Shown: positions 9,010-18,598, counted from the first letter of the stretch. The stretch: 64,000 nt of DNA from Paenibacillus sp. GP183 (GCF_900104695.1 NZ_FNSW01000001.1:4086001-4150000); one strand, 5' to 3'. Made by a program: numbers and translations. Notes: generated by a model not told the origin, from the letters alone.

Positions 9010-9059
9010 GCCGAGCGTGCTATCTTAATTGTAAACACAAGTAGAGGAGTTTACAAAAG

Positions 9060-11345
9060 ATGGTGAAAAGCGGTGTGTTGGGATATCCGCGTATTGGTGC
9101 GGATCGAGAATGGAAGAAGCTGCTTGAGGCGTTCTGGTCAGGCAAGCTCGAGGAGGCGGAGTTTCACCGTCAGCTGGAGGAGATCCGTTTGAATCATTTG
9201 CGTAAGCAGCAGGAGAAGGGTATCGACATCATCGCGGTCAACGATTTCAGCTATTACGACCATGTGCTTGATACAGCCACAATGTTCGGCATTATTCCGA
9301 AACGCTTTTCTTTTGAAGGCGGTGTCGTTCCGTTATCTGTCTATTATGGTATGGCCCGCGGGACGAAGGATGCTACGGCAAGCGAAATGACCAAGTGGTT
9401 TAACACCAACTACCACTATATTGTTCCTGAACTGGATGGGGCATCGCCAGTGCTTACCGAGAATAAACCCCTTATGGCTTATCGGGAAGCTAGTGAGAAG
9501 CTTGGTATAGAAGGAAGGCCAGTTATCGTCGGGCCATTGACCTTCCTGAAGCTTTCGAAAGGGTATAATCTATCGGACACCGACGCCTGGCTCGGCCGAT
9601 TACTTCCTCTCTATGTGCAGATCCTTCAGGAACTCGAGAGAGAAGGGGTTCAATGGGTACAGATGGACGAACCGATTCTGGTAACGAAGTTAAGCGCTGC
9701 TGATTTGCAGCGATTGAAGACAATCTATGAGACGTTTGCCGAGTCAGTGCCAAACCTGAATATCATGCTGCAAAGCTACTTTGAATCGGTAGAGCACTAC
9801 AGCGACATCGTCGCTTTGCCCGTCAAAGGAATAGGGCTTGATTTCGTGCATGGTTCCTCCGGTAATATATCGTCGATTAAAGCACTAGGTTTTCCGGCGG
9901 ACAAGGTATTAGGTGCAGGAGTCATCGACGGCCGAGGCGTCTGGAAGTCGTCACTTCTTGTAAAACTGGCGCTGCTGCAAGACCTAACCGAACACGTATC
10001 AGTTGAGCGACTAATCGTACAGTCATCGTGCAGCTTGCTTCATGTTCCGGTAACGATAAAGCAGGAGACGAAGCTCATAACCGAACTGAAGGACGCTCTC
10101 GCATTTGCGGATGAGAAGCTGGACGAGCTTGTACTCCTGGCAAAAGCAGTCTCTCAAAGCTCAGCCGGAATCAAGGAAGAATTGGAAGAATACGACCGTG
10201 CTTGTCAGAAAATTAAGTTATCTTATGAGCGCAACCGTAAAGATATTCAACATACCGTTACCGCCATAAGCAGCCAGCATCAAGAGCGCAGTCTTCCATT
10301 TTCTGAACGATATCTAGTTCAACAGAAGAAATGGCAATTGCCGATCTTTCCGACAACGACCATCGGCAGCTTTCCGCAATCCGCAGAGGTGCGTAGGGCC
10401 CGTCAGCTGTGGCGCAAGGGCGAATGGAACGATGAGCAATATACGAGCTTCATCCGGGAACAGATCGATATCTGGATCAAGCTCCAGGAGGAGATCGGAC
10501 TGGATGTTCTCGTACACGGCGAATTCGAGCGAACCGACATGGTCGAGTTCTTTGGCGAGAAGCTCGCGGGCTTCGCATTCACGCAGAATGGATGGGTGCA
10601 GTCATACGGTTCTCGCTGCGTCAAACCGCCGATTATTTTTGGGGACGTAGCGTTCAAAGGCGCGATGACCGTCGAAGAAACCAAGTATGCCCAGTCTCGG
10701 ACCGAACGCCCCGTTAAAGGGATGCTGACCGGCCCGATTACGATCATGAATTGGTCGTTCGTTCGTGAGGACATCACGCGCGAACAAATCGCCTATCAAC
10801 TGGCTTTTGCGCTGAGACAAGAGGTAGAGGCGCTTGAGCAGGCTGGTATTAGCATGATACAGGTTGATGAGCCTGCGATTCGCGAAGGACTGCCTCTCAA
10901 GGAGGATGAGCAAGCGAAGTACCTGGAATGGGCGGTCAAAGCGTTCCGCATGGTCACCAGCACGGTGCTGGATATTACGCAAATTCACACGCATATGTGC
11001 TATTGCGAGTTCCACGACATGATCGATTCGATCGAGGAGATGGATGCGGATGTGATCTCGATCGAAACATCTCGCAGTCATGGAGAACTGATTCATAGCT
11101 TCGAGTTAAACACATACAAACTGGGCATCGGTTTAGGCGTATACGATATCCACAGTCCGCGTATTCCGCAAATAGAGGAAATGACCAGTATGATCGAACG
11201 AGCCTTGCGTGTGCTGGACCCGAAGCTATTCTGGATCAATCCCGACTGCGGACTTAAAACACGTGGATTCGAAGAAACTGTGGCTTCTTTGCGTAATATG
11301 GTTGAAGCGACAAAGATAGCCCGTGGGAAGTATGCCTATTTATGA
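9060..11345 (+). CDS. metE: cobalamin-independent methionine synthase
   Basis: 5-methyltetrahydropteroyltriglutamate-homocysteine methyltransferase, 761 residues, the usual full length. It transfers a methyl group from polyglutamylated methyl-folate to homocysteine in the last step of methionine synthesis, in the cytosol. The N-terminal folate half starts GVLGYPRIGADREWKKLLE. The catalytic C-terminal half starts near 420 (FPTTTIGSFPQSAEVR) and contains zinc ligands in IHTHMCYCEF (His, Cys), a Glu further on and the Cys of WINPDCGLKTRG. ATG 9060 follows GAGGAG. Control by the adjacent MtaR-like LysR regulator is likely; no S-box riboswitch is seen in front. Confidence 0.96.
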   Translation: MVKSGVLGYPRIGADREWKKLLEAFWSGKLEEAEFHRQLEEIRLNHLRKQQEKGIDIIAVNDFSYYDHVLDTATMFGIIPKRFSFEGGVVPLSVYYGMARGTKDATASEMTKWFNTNYHYIVPELDGASPVLTENKPLMAYREASEKLGIEGRPVIVGPLTFLKLSKGYNLSDTDAWLGRLLPLYVQILQELEREGVQWVQMDEPILVTKLSAADLQRLKTIYETFAESVPNLNIMLQSYFESVEHYSDIVALPVKGIGLDFVHGSSGNISSIKALGFPADKVLGAGVIDGRGVWKSSLLVKLALLQDLTEHVSVERLIVQSSCSLLHVPVTIKQETKLITELKDALAFADEKLDELVLLAKAVSQSSAGIKEELEEYDRACQKIKLSYERNRKDIQHTVTAISSQHQERSLPFSERYLVQQKKWQLPIFPTTTIGSFPQSAEVRRARQLWRKGEWNDEQYTSFIREQIDIWIKLQEEIGLDVLVHGEFERTDMVEFFGEKLAGFAFTQNGWVQSYGSRCVKPPIIFGDVAFKGAMTVEETKYAQSRTERPVKGMLTGPITIMNWSFVREDITREQIAYQLAFALRQEVEALEQAGISMIQVDEPAIREGLPLKEDEQAKYLEWAVKAFRMVTSTVLDITQIHTHMCYCEFHDMIDSIEEMDADVISIETSRSHGELIHSFELNTYKLGIGLGVYDIHSPRIPQIEEMTSMIERALRVLDPKLFWINPDCGLKTRGFEETVASLRNMVEATKIARGKYAYL

Positions 11346-11346
11346 G

Positions 11347-11521
11347 ATGAGCAGATTAACTCAAAATGTTATTGCCTTCGCGGCCGACAATCCTGGACTT
11401 TGGATGCTTCATTGCCATAATCTCGATCATAGCGGCCAACGGAATGGATATGATGCTGAACTATGAAGGTGTGACGACTCTATATACAGTTGGAAAAAAG
11501 TCGGAAAATCACCCGGATTAG
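11347..11521 (+). pseudogene. remnant of a multicopper oxidase C-terminus
   Basis: Translation from 11347 gives QNVIAFAADNPGLWMLHCHN and then LDHS. After a one-base shift near 11434 it continues ANGMDMMLNYEGVTTLYT to the TAG at 11519-11521. The HCHN...H...GM pattern is the type-1/type-3 copper-binding C-terminal block of laccase-like multicopper oxidases. Only about 55 of the usual roughly 500 residues remain, and the frame is broken by an extra G. It lies directly after the metE stop. It is best read as a decayed gene end left by a deletion. Confidence 0.75.
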
Positions 11522-11588
11522 CATATACATCAGTATACTCATGCACTAATATTGATTATAGTCATAATCAAAAAACGGAGGTAAGGTC

Positions 11589-11915
11589 ATGAGTGAAATT
11601 GCTAATACACCACAACCACCTTATTATGCAGTGATTTTTACATCTGAACGAACAGCTGGGGATAACCAATATGCGGAAATGGCAGATGAAATGGAGAAGC
11701 TTGCATCCGTCCAACCTGGATTTCTCGGCGTAGAAAGTGCTAGAGAAGGATTAGGTATTACTGTTTCCTATTGGGAGTCTCTCGAAGCTATACAACAATG
11801 GAAACAAAACGAACGACATTTAGTCGCCCAAAGACAAGGTATTTCTGAGTGGTATCTCGCTTACAAAACAAGAGTTTGTAAAGTAGAACGGGATTATGGA
11901 TTTGAAAAAGTCTAA
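11589..11915 (+). CDS. antibiotic biosynthesis monooxygenase (ABM) domain protein
   Basis: A 108-residue single-domain protein with the dimeric ferredoxin-like ABM fold: YYAVIFTSERT strand, YAEMADEMEKLASVQPGFLGVESAR helix and strand, and ITVSYWESLEAIQQWKQNERH. The family includes quinol monooxygenases and haem-degrading enzymes, but many members have no known activity. It resembles the YqjZ-like group of Bacillus. AAACGGAGG precedes ATG 11589. It appears monocistronic. Confidence 0.8.
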   Translation: MSEIANTPQPPYYAVIFTSERTAGDNQYAEMADEMEKLASVQPGFLGVESAREGLGITVSYWESLEAIQQWKQNERHLVAQRQGISEWYLAYKTRVCKVERDYGFEKV

Positions 11916-12053
11916 CCGCATAATTTCCCGATCCCAATTTTCGGAAAGCTACATCTGTCCATGTGAAGCATACTTCTGTCCATTCACGAAAGTTTGGCTA
12001 ATCGGTTACAATAAATGGGTAAAATTTCAGATTCGTTAGGAGGCTGACTTCAA

Positions 12054-14246
12054 GTGCCCATTCATTACAACTCAAGCTCGAGGACGTTTCATCTGCAGTC
12101 GACCGGGACGAGCTACGCGATGCAAATCATCAAAACCGGCGTACTCACACATCTGTATTGGGGCAGCAAAGTCCGAGGAACCGCTCTGGACAAGCTGTTC
12201 CAAACGATGGAGCGGGCTTCATTCTCGCCCAATCCGTTTCCGGAGGATCGTTCGATTTCGTTCGATACGCTGCCTCAAGAATACCCAGCCTACGGAACGA
12301 GCGATTTCCGTCATCCAGCGTATCAGGTGCAGTTGGCGAACGGTTCTACTGTAACTGAGCTGCTGTATCGCACGCACCGGATCTACGCAGGAAAACCTCG
12401 GCTCGAAGGACTCCCTGGGACATATACGGAATCGGAAGATGAAGCCGATACGCTGGAAATCGAGCTTGCCGACGAGACGGCCGGACTGAAGGTCATCCTG
12501 ATCTATACGGCATTCCGGGATTATGACGCCATCACCCGATCGGTCCGCTTCGAGAACGAGGGCGGACAGCCGCTGCGACTGCTGCGCGCTCTTAGCGCAA
12601 GCGTCGATTTCCCGCATCGCAGTTTTGAGGTCCTGAATCTGTACGGCTCATGGTCGCGCGAGCGCTGGATCGAGCGCCGTCCGCTCACGTCCGGGATGTA
12701 TTCGATCGGCAGTTCGCGAGGCAGTTCCTCGCATCATCAGAACCCGTTCCTTGCGCTGCTCTCGCCCGGTGCGGACGAGGACTGCGGTGAAGTATACGGG
12801 ATCAATCTCGTGTATAGCGGCAACTTTGCGGCTCATGCGGAAAGCGATCAATTCCACACAAGCAGGCTCTCGATCGGGCTTAATCCGTTCGACTTCAGCT
12901 GGCTGCTGGAGCCGGGCGAATCGTTCCAGACGCCGGAAGCGGTAATGGTGCATTCGGCGGAGGGCATAGGCGGCATGTCCCGCAAGTTCCATTCGCTGTA
13001 CCGAAAGCGGCTGTGCCGCGGGCTGTATCGCGACGAGCCGCGCCCTATTCTTGTCAACAACTGGGAAGCGACCTACTTCGACTTCAACGCTGACAAGATC
13101 GAGAGCATTGCCCGCGCCGGCAAGGAGCTCGGGATCGAGCTGTTCGTGCTCGACGACGGCTGGTTCGGTAAGCGCGATAATGACGATCGCTCGCTCGGTG
13201 ATTGGTTCGTCGACCGCAACAAGCTGCCGAACGGGCTCGAGGATTTGGTCCAGCGGATACGAAGCTTCGACATGCAGTTCGGTCTCTGGTTCGAGCCTGA
13301 GATGGTTTCCCCAAACAGCGATCTTTACCGGGCGAATCCGGACTGGTGCTTGCACGTGCCCAATCGCCGGCGAACGGAGGGGCGAAAGCAGCTCATTCTC
13401 GATTATTCGCGTTCTGACGTGCGCGAGGCTGTTTATAAGATGATTACGGACATTCTGCGAAGTGCTCCGATTACCTATGTGAAATGGGATATGAACCGCA
13501 ATATGACAGAGGTCGGCTCGGCTGCGCTGCCCGCTGAACGACAGAGGGAGACGGCGCACCGTTACATGCTTGGCCTGTATGAGCTGCTGGAACGAATTAC
13601 CGGCGAGTTCCCGCATGTGCTGTTCGAGAGCTGCTCCGGCGGCGGCGGCCGATTCGACCCGGGGATGCTCTATTATATGCCGCAGATTTGGACGAGCGAC
13701 GATACAGACGCGGTGGAACGCTTGAAGATTCAGTACGGAACGAGTATCGTGTACCCGATCACGACGATGGGAGCGCATGTATCAGCTGTTCCGAACCATC
13801 AGGTGCATCGCACGACGTCGCTGGAAATGCGCGGCCATGTGGCGATGTCCGGCAACTTTGGCTACGAGCTTGATCTTACGAAGTTTACGGAGGAAGAGAA
13901 AGCGATCGTTAAAGGGCAGGTCGCCGAGTATAAGAGCTTGCGGAAACTCATCCAATTCGGCGATCAATACCGTCTATTGAGCCCATTCGAAGGTAACGAG
14001 ACGGCGTGGATGGTCGTTGCCGGCGACAAAGGCGAGGCGGTCGTTGCCTGGTTCCGCGTGCTGGCGATAGCGCATCAGCCGCTTTGCCACCTGCGGCTTA
14101 AGGGGCTCGATCCGAATCGGGACTACGTTCTCGAAGCGACTGGCGACGTGTATGGCGGTGACGAGCTGATGAATGCGGGGATCAATTTGTGGCCGCCTCA
14201 TAGAGATTTTCAAAGCTTGCTGTGGCGGTTCTCAGCTCGGGACTAA
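12054..14246 (+). CDS. GH36 alpha-galactosidase
   Basis: A 730-residue cytosolic glycoside hydrolase that removes terminal alpha-1,6-galactose from melibiose, raffinose and related sugars. An N-terminal beta-supersandwich is followed by a TIM barrel beginning at VNNWEATYFDF. Key motifs are LDDGWFG, the nucleophile Asp479 in YVKWDMNRN, ESCSGGGGRFDPGM, and the acid/base Asp in TSDDTDA (around 549). Length and motifs match bacterial tetrameric AgaA-type enzymes. It starts at GTG 12054 after AGGAGG. No sugar transporter is adjacent, but an MglBAC-like importer lies 34 kb downstream. Its G+C content looks higher than that of its neighbours. Confidence 0.93.
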   Translation: MPIHYNSSSRTFHLQSTGTSYAMQIIKTGVLTHLYWGSKVRGTALDKLFQTMERASFSPNPFPEDRSISFDTLPQEYPAYGTSDFRHPAYQVQLANGSTVTELLYRTHRIYAGKPRLEGLPGTYTESEDEADTLEIELADETAGLKVILIYTAFRDYDAITRSVRFENEGGQPLRLLRALSASVDFPHRSFEVLNLYGSWSRERWIERRPLTSGMYSIGSSRGSSSHHQNPFLALLSPGADEDCGEVYGINLVYSGNFAAHAESDQFHTSRLSIGLNPFDFSWLLEPGESFQTPEAVMVHSAEGIGGMSRKFHSLYRKRLCRGLYRDEPRPILVNNWEATYFDFNADKIESIARAGKELGIELFVLDDGWFGKRDNDDRSLGDWFVDRNKLPNGLEDLVQRIRSFDMQFGLWFEPEMVSPNSDLYRANPDWCLHVPNRRRTEGRKQLILDYSRSDVREAVYKMITDILRSAPITYVKWDMNRNMTEVGSAALPAERQRETAHRYMLGLYELLERITGEFPHVLFESCSGGGGRFDPGMLYYMPQIWTSDDTDAVERLKIQYGTSIVYPITTMGAHVSAVPNHQVHRTTSLEMRGHVAMSGNFGYELDLTKFTEEEKAIVKGQVAEYKSLRKLIQFGDQYRLLSPFEGNETAWMVVAGDKGEAVVAWFRVLAIAHQPLCHLRLKGLDPNRDYVLEATGDVYGGDELMNAGINLWPPHRDFQSLLWRFSARD

Positions 14247-14281
14247 ACGTTTATATTCATACGTCCGGAAGTAACATATTG

Positions 14282-14315
14282 AAGGAGCTTGCTATTTCGG
14301 CAAGCTCCTTTTTTT
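14282..14315 (+). terminator. terminator after alpha-galactosidase
   Basis: AAGGAGCTTGC pairs with GCAAGCTCCTT around TATTTCG, followed by seven T. The rest of the gap up to the VanW gene shows no further gene. Confidence 0.9.
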
Positions 14316-14604
14316 CATTGAAGTAACCGGCAGGTTAACTTTGGGACATGGGAACTTGAACTTTAAAGGAACGAATATGTTAAGTTAATGAGTTCTAATT
14401 ACCAAATACGAGACAACCGGACTCCTTAGTAATATGAAGAGTAGATTTGTTTAAAAAAATCTCTATCTGCTAGACCACAGCAGTTAGTTATACTAGTTGC
14501 AGGATTAAATGGAACAAAGGCCTCTTCACTTTATGTATTGTTTTATCAATACTGTAGACTGCATTATATATAATAGGAGGTGGACAATCATAAAACAGGC
14601 TCTG

Positions 14605-15378
14605 ATGAAATTACCCATGGTTTATAAACTTAGAGTTCTACAGCTTCAAATATTCAGAACGATTCAAAATTTTTTTGAGAATTTTGCAAATAAAAGAGCA
14701 TCTGAAACATTTTCTTATGCAATAAAAAGGCATCAATCTCTTTTAAGAAGAAAATTAGGATCATCTGATCCTTTGTTACAAGAAAATAAAATTACAAATT
14801 TAAGATTTGCTCTTAAATCCATTGACGGAATTATACTAAACCCAGGTGAAACATTTTCCTTTTGGCACTTAATTGGGAAGCCTAAAGCAAGCAAAGGTTA
14901 TATTGACGGATTGTTGTTGTCTCAAGGTGAAGTGAAAACAGGAATAGGGGGAGGGTTATGTCAATTAGCTAATTTACTTTTTTGGCTTGCCTTACATACA
15001 CCCTTAGAAATTACGGAAAGACATCATCACAGTTTTGACCCTTTTCCAGATGAACAAAGAGTCTTACCTTTTGGCAGTGGCGCAAGTGTATTTTTTAATT
15101 ATATTGATTTACGTTTCTTTAACCCCACTAATCATAAGTTTCAATTTCATGTTTGGTTAACAGACCAACATCTAAAAGGAATCGTACATTGTAATAACGA
15201 GTTAGCCTATACATACCATTTGGAAGAAAGAAACCATCAATTTCATCATATAGAAGGAAAGCACTTTAGAGAAAACGAGATATGGAGAAGAGTCATTGAT
15301 AAACGAACTGGGGATGTTATACAGGAACAATTAATGATTCATAATTATTCAGAGGTAAAATATGAGGTAAATGGTTAG
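14605..15378 (+). CDS. VanW-family protein
   Basis: About 257 residues of the VanW family, named from a gene in vanB-type vancomycin clusters; its biochemical role is unknown and most members are unrelated to resistance. The conserved core is visible: LNPGETFSFWHLIGKP, GIGGGLCQLANLLFWLALH, ERHHHSFDPFPD and FNYIDLRFFNPT. Homologues usually begin close to LPMVYKLRVLQLQ, so ATG 14605 is used. The only good ribosome site (TAGGAGGTGG at 14575-14584) lies too far upstream for it and would suit a rare ATC or ATA codon. An ATG at 14509 is also in frame. The gene is clearly more AT-rich than its neighbours, suggesting recent acquisition. Confidence 0.82.
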   Translation: MKLPMVYKLRVLQLQIFRTIQNFFENFANKRASETFSYAIKRHQSLLRRKLGSSDPLLQENKITNLRFALKSIDGIILNPGETFSFWHLIGKPKASKGYIDGLLLSQGEVKTGIGGGLCQLANLLFWLALHTPLEITERHHHSFDPFPDEQRVLPFGSGASVFFNYIDLRFFNPTNHKFQFHVWLTDQHLKGIVHCNNELAYTYHLEERNHQFHHIEGKHFRENEIWRRVIDKRTGDVIQEQLMIHNYSEVKYEVNG

Positions 15379-15417
15379 CAATGATTACAATATATTGGAC
15401 ATAAGCAGTTGGGTCAT

Positions 15418-15453
15418 GACACAAGAGCTGCCAAGGATATGGCAGCTCTTGTC
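15418..15453. terminator. stem-loop between convergent genes
   Basis: GACACAAGAGCTGCCA pairs with TGGCAGCTCTTGTC around AGGATA (one bulged base). There is no long T tail. It is placed to end both the VanW gene and the opposing reductase gene. Confidence 0.65.
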
Positions 15454-15490
15454 TCAACTACTATTAACTTGTTAGACAGCTCTCGAACGT

Positions 15491-16408
15491 TTAAGGGAGC
15501 ACATTGCCTGCCGCACGATAGATGCCATACCATTCTTCGCGCGTCAGATAAATGTCGCTAGCCTTACAGCAATCCTGTATCCGTTTGATATTCATCGTAC
15601 CGGTGACGGGCTGCATTTGTGCAGGATGGCGCAACAGCCATGCAATAGCGATAGTCGTGTTGCTCACTTCATATTTCTCCGCGATTTCATCAATCTTCTT
15701 GTTCAATTCCGGGAACTTGTCATTTCCGAGGAATACGCCCTCAAAGAATCCGTATTGGAAAGGCGACCAAGGCTGAATGGTGATATCGTTCAGTCTGCAA
15801 AAATCAAGTACGCTTTCGTCCCGGCTCACAGCGGCCTCATTTTCCATATTCACATTAAATCCATGAGAGATCATGGTGGCGTTGGTGATGCTTAATTGTA
15901 GTTGGTTTGCAACTATCGTCTGCTTCACCGACTTCTTCAGCAGCTGGATCTGCATTGGAGTTTGATTGGAAACGCCGAAATGCCGCACTTTTCCCGAGCT
16001 TTCAAGAATATCGAAAGCTTCCGCCACCTCTTCAGGTTCAATCAAGGTGTCCGGACGGTGCAGAAGCAGAATGTCCAGATACTCGGTTTTCAGCCGCTTC
16101 AAGATGCCATCTACCGACTCTAAAATATGCTCCTTGGAAAAGTCGAACATACCCTTCCGAATGCCGCATTTGGATTGCAGGATGAGCTTTTCACGATTAT
16201 TCGAATTCATTTGGATGGCATCCGCGAATATTTCCTCACAGGCTCCGCCGCCGTATATATCCGCATGGTCGAAGAAATTCGCACCTTCTTCCAGCGCAGC
16301 TTGGATAAATTGCTCAGCCCCGGTTTTGTCCAGCGAGTTAATACGCATACAGCCGACTGCGACGACCGGCACCTCTAGTGTGCTGGTTCCAAGTTTTATT
16401 GTTCTCAT
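15491..16408 (-). CDS. aldo/keto reductase
   Basis: A 305-residue NADPH-dependent oxidoreductase of the YdhF-like branch of the aldo/keto reductase superfamily, a cytosolic TIM barrel that reduces aldehydes and ketones. The catalytic tetrad can be read: Asp and Tyr in FFDHADIYGGG, Lys in LQSKCG and His in LLLHRPD. The cofactor-binding end IAIAWLLRHPAQMQPVTGT is present. AGGAGG precedes the start. It is monocistronic and divergent from the glutathionyl-reductase-like gene. The substrate is unknown. Confidence 0.9.
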   Translation of the reverse strand: MRTIKLGTSTLEVPVVAVGCMRINSLDKTGAEQFIQAALEEGANFFDHADIYGGGACEEIFADAIQMNSNNREKLILQSKCGIRKGMFDFSKEHILESVDGILKRLKTEYLDILLLHRPDTLIEPEEVAEAFDILESSGKVRHFGVSNQTPMQIQLLKKSVKQTIVANQLQLSITNATMISHGFNVNMENEAAVSRDESVLDFCRLNDITIQPWSPFQYGFFEGVFLGNDKFPELNKKIDEIAEKYEVSNTTIAIAWLLRHPAQMQPVTGTMNIKRIQDCCKASDIYLTREEWYGIYRAAGNVLP

Positions 16409-16636
16409 GATTCATTTCCTCCTAAGTGATGGGGTAACCTGTTTAATGGTTCTGGACAAAGTATAGCTGATTACATAGTCTTTCGTAAGAGCTGAAATAT
16501 TATTTAGTAAGTAAATGAAAAGTAAGCATGGTCCACATGGACCGATCCGTCAAACGGAAATATAGTGGAAAAGCCAGTTATAAGATAAAATAAGATTAAT
16601 CTTTACTACGCTGTCAACTCAGGAAGGATGACGATT

Positions 16637-17644
16637 ATGGCTCCAAGTGAGCAACAAAGCAAAACGGTAACCGAACTCAATAAAGACGGCTCCTTTAACC
16701 GCCAAAGAAATAGATTTACAACACCTTTTGGAAATCAACCAGGTGAACTTCCAGTGGAAGCAGGACGATATCGTCTTGTATGGTCTGCAGCCTGTCCATG
16801 GGCCCATCGATCTGTTATTGTTCGAAAGGTTCTTGGACTCGAGGATGCGATTAGTTTGGGAACGGTTAGTCCGATGCGTCCGAGGCTGCAGCATGTCGAT
16901 TGGGAATTTTCTTTAGACAAGGAAGGCATGGATCCCATTTTGGGGATTCGATATCTCAGTGAAATCTATTTGAAAACAGATCCCAATTATTCCGGCAGAC
17001 CAACGGTTCCTGTTATGGTGGATATCACGAAAGATCAAGCCGTTAATAACGACTATTTTAAACTGACAAATTATTTTGAAACCGTCTGGGCTCCTTTCCA
17101 TAAGAGAAATGCCCCGGATTTATACCCTGAGCATTTGCGCGATGAAATAGATGCATTAAACGAGATCATCTTCCATGAGGTTAATAATGGTGTCTATAAG
17201 TGTGGTTTTGCTCATTCCCAAGATGCTTATGAGCAAGCTTATGACATGTTATTTGCAAGATTGGATCAATTGGAGGAGTGTTTGTCCAAGCAGCGTTTCT
17301 TGTTTGGAGATTTTATTACGGACTCGGATGTCAGACTCTATACGACATTAGCTCGATTTGACGCTGCCTATTATACTGCATTCAGGACAAACCGAAACCT
17401 GATTCGTGAATTCGACCATTTATGGGGCTATGCTCGTGACTTATATCAAACAACGGGTTTTGGTGAAACGACTGATTTTGACGCGATAAAAAGGCACTAT
17501 CACCTTTCCATCACAATCTCGCCCGATAAACAAGAAGTAAACATCTTGCCTAAAGGCCCTGATTTATCGGTATGGGACTCACAGCAAAATCGGTATAAAT
17601 TAAGCAATCACGAAGAAAAGTTTCTTATTCATGCGGGAAAATAA
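16637..17644 (+). CDS. glutathione S-transferase, glutathionyl-hydroquinone reductase type
   Basis: A 335-residue Xi-class GST-like protein (YqjG/EcfG family). The thioredoxin-like N-domain holds the catalytic Cys in AACPWAHRSVIVRKVLGL. The C-terminal helical domain has the family's SKQRFLFGDFITDSDVRLYTTLARFD motif. In proteobacteria such enzymes reduce glutathionyl-hydroquinones; Firmicutes of this type mostly use bacillithiol, so the physiological thiol is uncertain. ATG 16637 is preferred over ATG 16628 because GGAAGG lies at a normal distance. An acetyltransferase gene follows 24 bases later, probably in the same operon. Confidence 0.87.
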   Translation: MAPSEQQSKTVTELNKDGSFNRQRNRFTTPFGNQPGELPVEAGRYRLVWSAACPWAHRSVIVRKVLGLEDAISLGTVSPMRPRLQHVDWEFSLDKEGMDPILGIRYLSEIYLKTDPNYSGRPTVPVMVDITKDQAVNNDYFKLTNYFETVWAPFHKRNAPDLYPEHLRDEIDALNEIIFHEVNNGVYKCGFAHSQDAYEQAYDMLFARLDQLEECLSKQRFLFGDFITDSDVRLYTTLARFDAAYYTAFRTNRNLIREFDHLWGYARDLYQTTGFGETTDFDAIKRHYHLSITISPDKQEVNILPKGPDLSVWDSQQNRYKLSNHEEKFLIHAGK

Positions 17645-17668
17645 CGAAAAAAAAGGAGTCGAGAAGAA

Positions 17669-18187
17669 ATGATAATACGTGAAGCAGCCAAGAATGAGCT
17701 GGATTTTATTCGGGAACAAAGAGTAAACGCCTATCGCGAGCACGCCAAAATGATTTCTAGCGATCATTGGAAAGCGTTAGAACAGGCCATATCTTCAGAG
17801 GTAGATACAGGGCCAGACGTTGAACTCTTTGTTGCTGAAATAAATGGAAATATTGTGGGCAGTGTTGTTTTATTTCCTCCTCATACAGATGCATATGAAG
17901 GATATGTTGAAGAAATGGATTATCCTGAGATACGGATGCTCGCAGTTTCTCCGGAATCTCGGGGAAAGGGTGTGGCATCAGCCCTTATTTCAGAGTGCAT
18001 TCATCGTGCAAAAAATAATGGCTTTCTCTGGATCGGTTTACATACCGGTGAGTTTATGAAAGACGCCATCCATCTGTATGAAAAGATCGGTTTTGAACGT
18101 TTGCCTGAATACGACTTTCAACCTGCTGACGATGGCATAACCGTAAAAGCATTTCGACTATCTCTTCGGGATGGGCAGTTCACCTAA
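17669..18187 (+). CDS. GNAT-family N-acetyltransferase
   Basis: A 172-residue cytosolic acetyl-CoA-dependent acyltransferase. The fold elements are clear: MIIREAAKNELDFIREQRV at the start, the beta-4 and pyrophosphate-binding loop IRMLAVSPESRGKGVASALI, and the terminal YEKIGFERLPEYDF. The substrate is unknown. AAAAAAGGAG precedes ATG 17669. It is probably co-transcribed with the preceding GST-like gene. Confidence 0.88.
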   Translation: MIIREAAKNELDFIREQRVNAYREHAKMISSDHWKALEQAISSEVDTGPDVELFVAEINGNIVGSVVLFPPHTDAYEGYVEEMDYPEIRMLAVSPESRGKGVASALISECIHRAKNNGFLWIGLHTGEFMKDAIHLYEKIGFERLPEYDFQPADDGITVKAFRLSLRDGQFT

Positions 18188-18193
18188 GCGGGT

Positions 18194-18598
18194 TCAATCG
18201 GTTATGTTTCTCATATAATATTCAATAATGTCTTTTCGACGAATAATTCCTATGAAAATATGCTCGTCATCTACAACCGGAACAAAATTTTGATCGGCTG
18301 CCAGAGCAAGCATATCTTCCATTTGGGCATTAATCGAAACGGACTCATTGTGAATATGCTTCTCGATTTCGCTTACCGGCACTTGGTCCAAGTTATCAAA
18401 ATCAATTCCTGGGGTATTTTTTAATTTCCATAACAGGTCGCCTTCCGACAATGTACCTACATATTTCCCTTCGCTGTCAATAATCGGAAGAGCGGTGTAA
18501 TAGTGATCTTCTAACTGTTCTAACGCTTCTCGCATGGAAGCAGACGATGTGATAAAGGCAACCTCGCTTTTAGGGTATAGAAAAGAGGCTATATTCAT
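18194..18598 (-). CDS. tandem CBS-domain protein, DarB/CbpB-like
   Basis: A 134-residue protein made almost entirely of two CBS motifs: residues 10-65 (EALEQLEDHYYTALPIID, YVGTLSEGDLLWKL) and 80-130 (MEDMLALAADQNFVPVVDD, FIGIIRRKDIIEYY). Stand-alone CBS pairs of this size bind adenine nucleotides; Bacillus DarB (YkuL/CbpB) binds c-di-AMP and regulates Rel and pyruvate carboxylase. A similar role is inferred only from architecture. The ATG at 18598 has AAAAAGGAG upstream and is preferred over a start 13 codons earlier. Confidence 0.83.
   Translation of the reverse strand: MNIASFLYPKSEVAFITSSASMREALEQLEDHYYTALPIIDSEGKYVGTLSEGDLLWKLKNTPGIDFDNLDQVPVSEIEKHIHNESVSINAQMEDMLALAADQNFVPVVDDEHIFIGIIRRKDIIEYYMRNITD

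Noticed and set aside
9010-9059. S-box, T-box or other methionine riboswitch before metE
   Set aside because: The leader is too short and none of the conserved blocks are present.
12648-13778. Long open frame (376 codons) on the minus strand inside the alpha-galactosidase gene
   Set aside because: It is antisense to conserved catalytic motifs of GH36, is rich in His/Arg/Val as expected from a GC-rich mirror frame, and has no ribosome site.
14605-15378. Vancomycin resistance cluster suggested by VanW and the VanY-like gene at 36946
   Set aside because: The two genes are 21 kb apart, and vanH/A/X and vanRS are not present; both families are common housekeeping genes.
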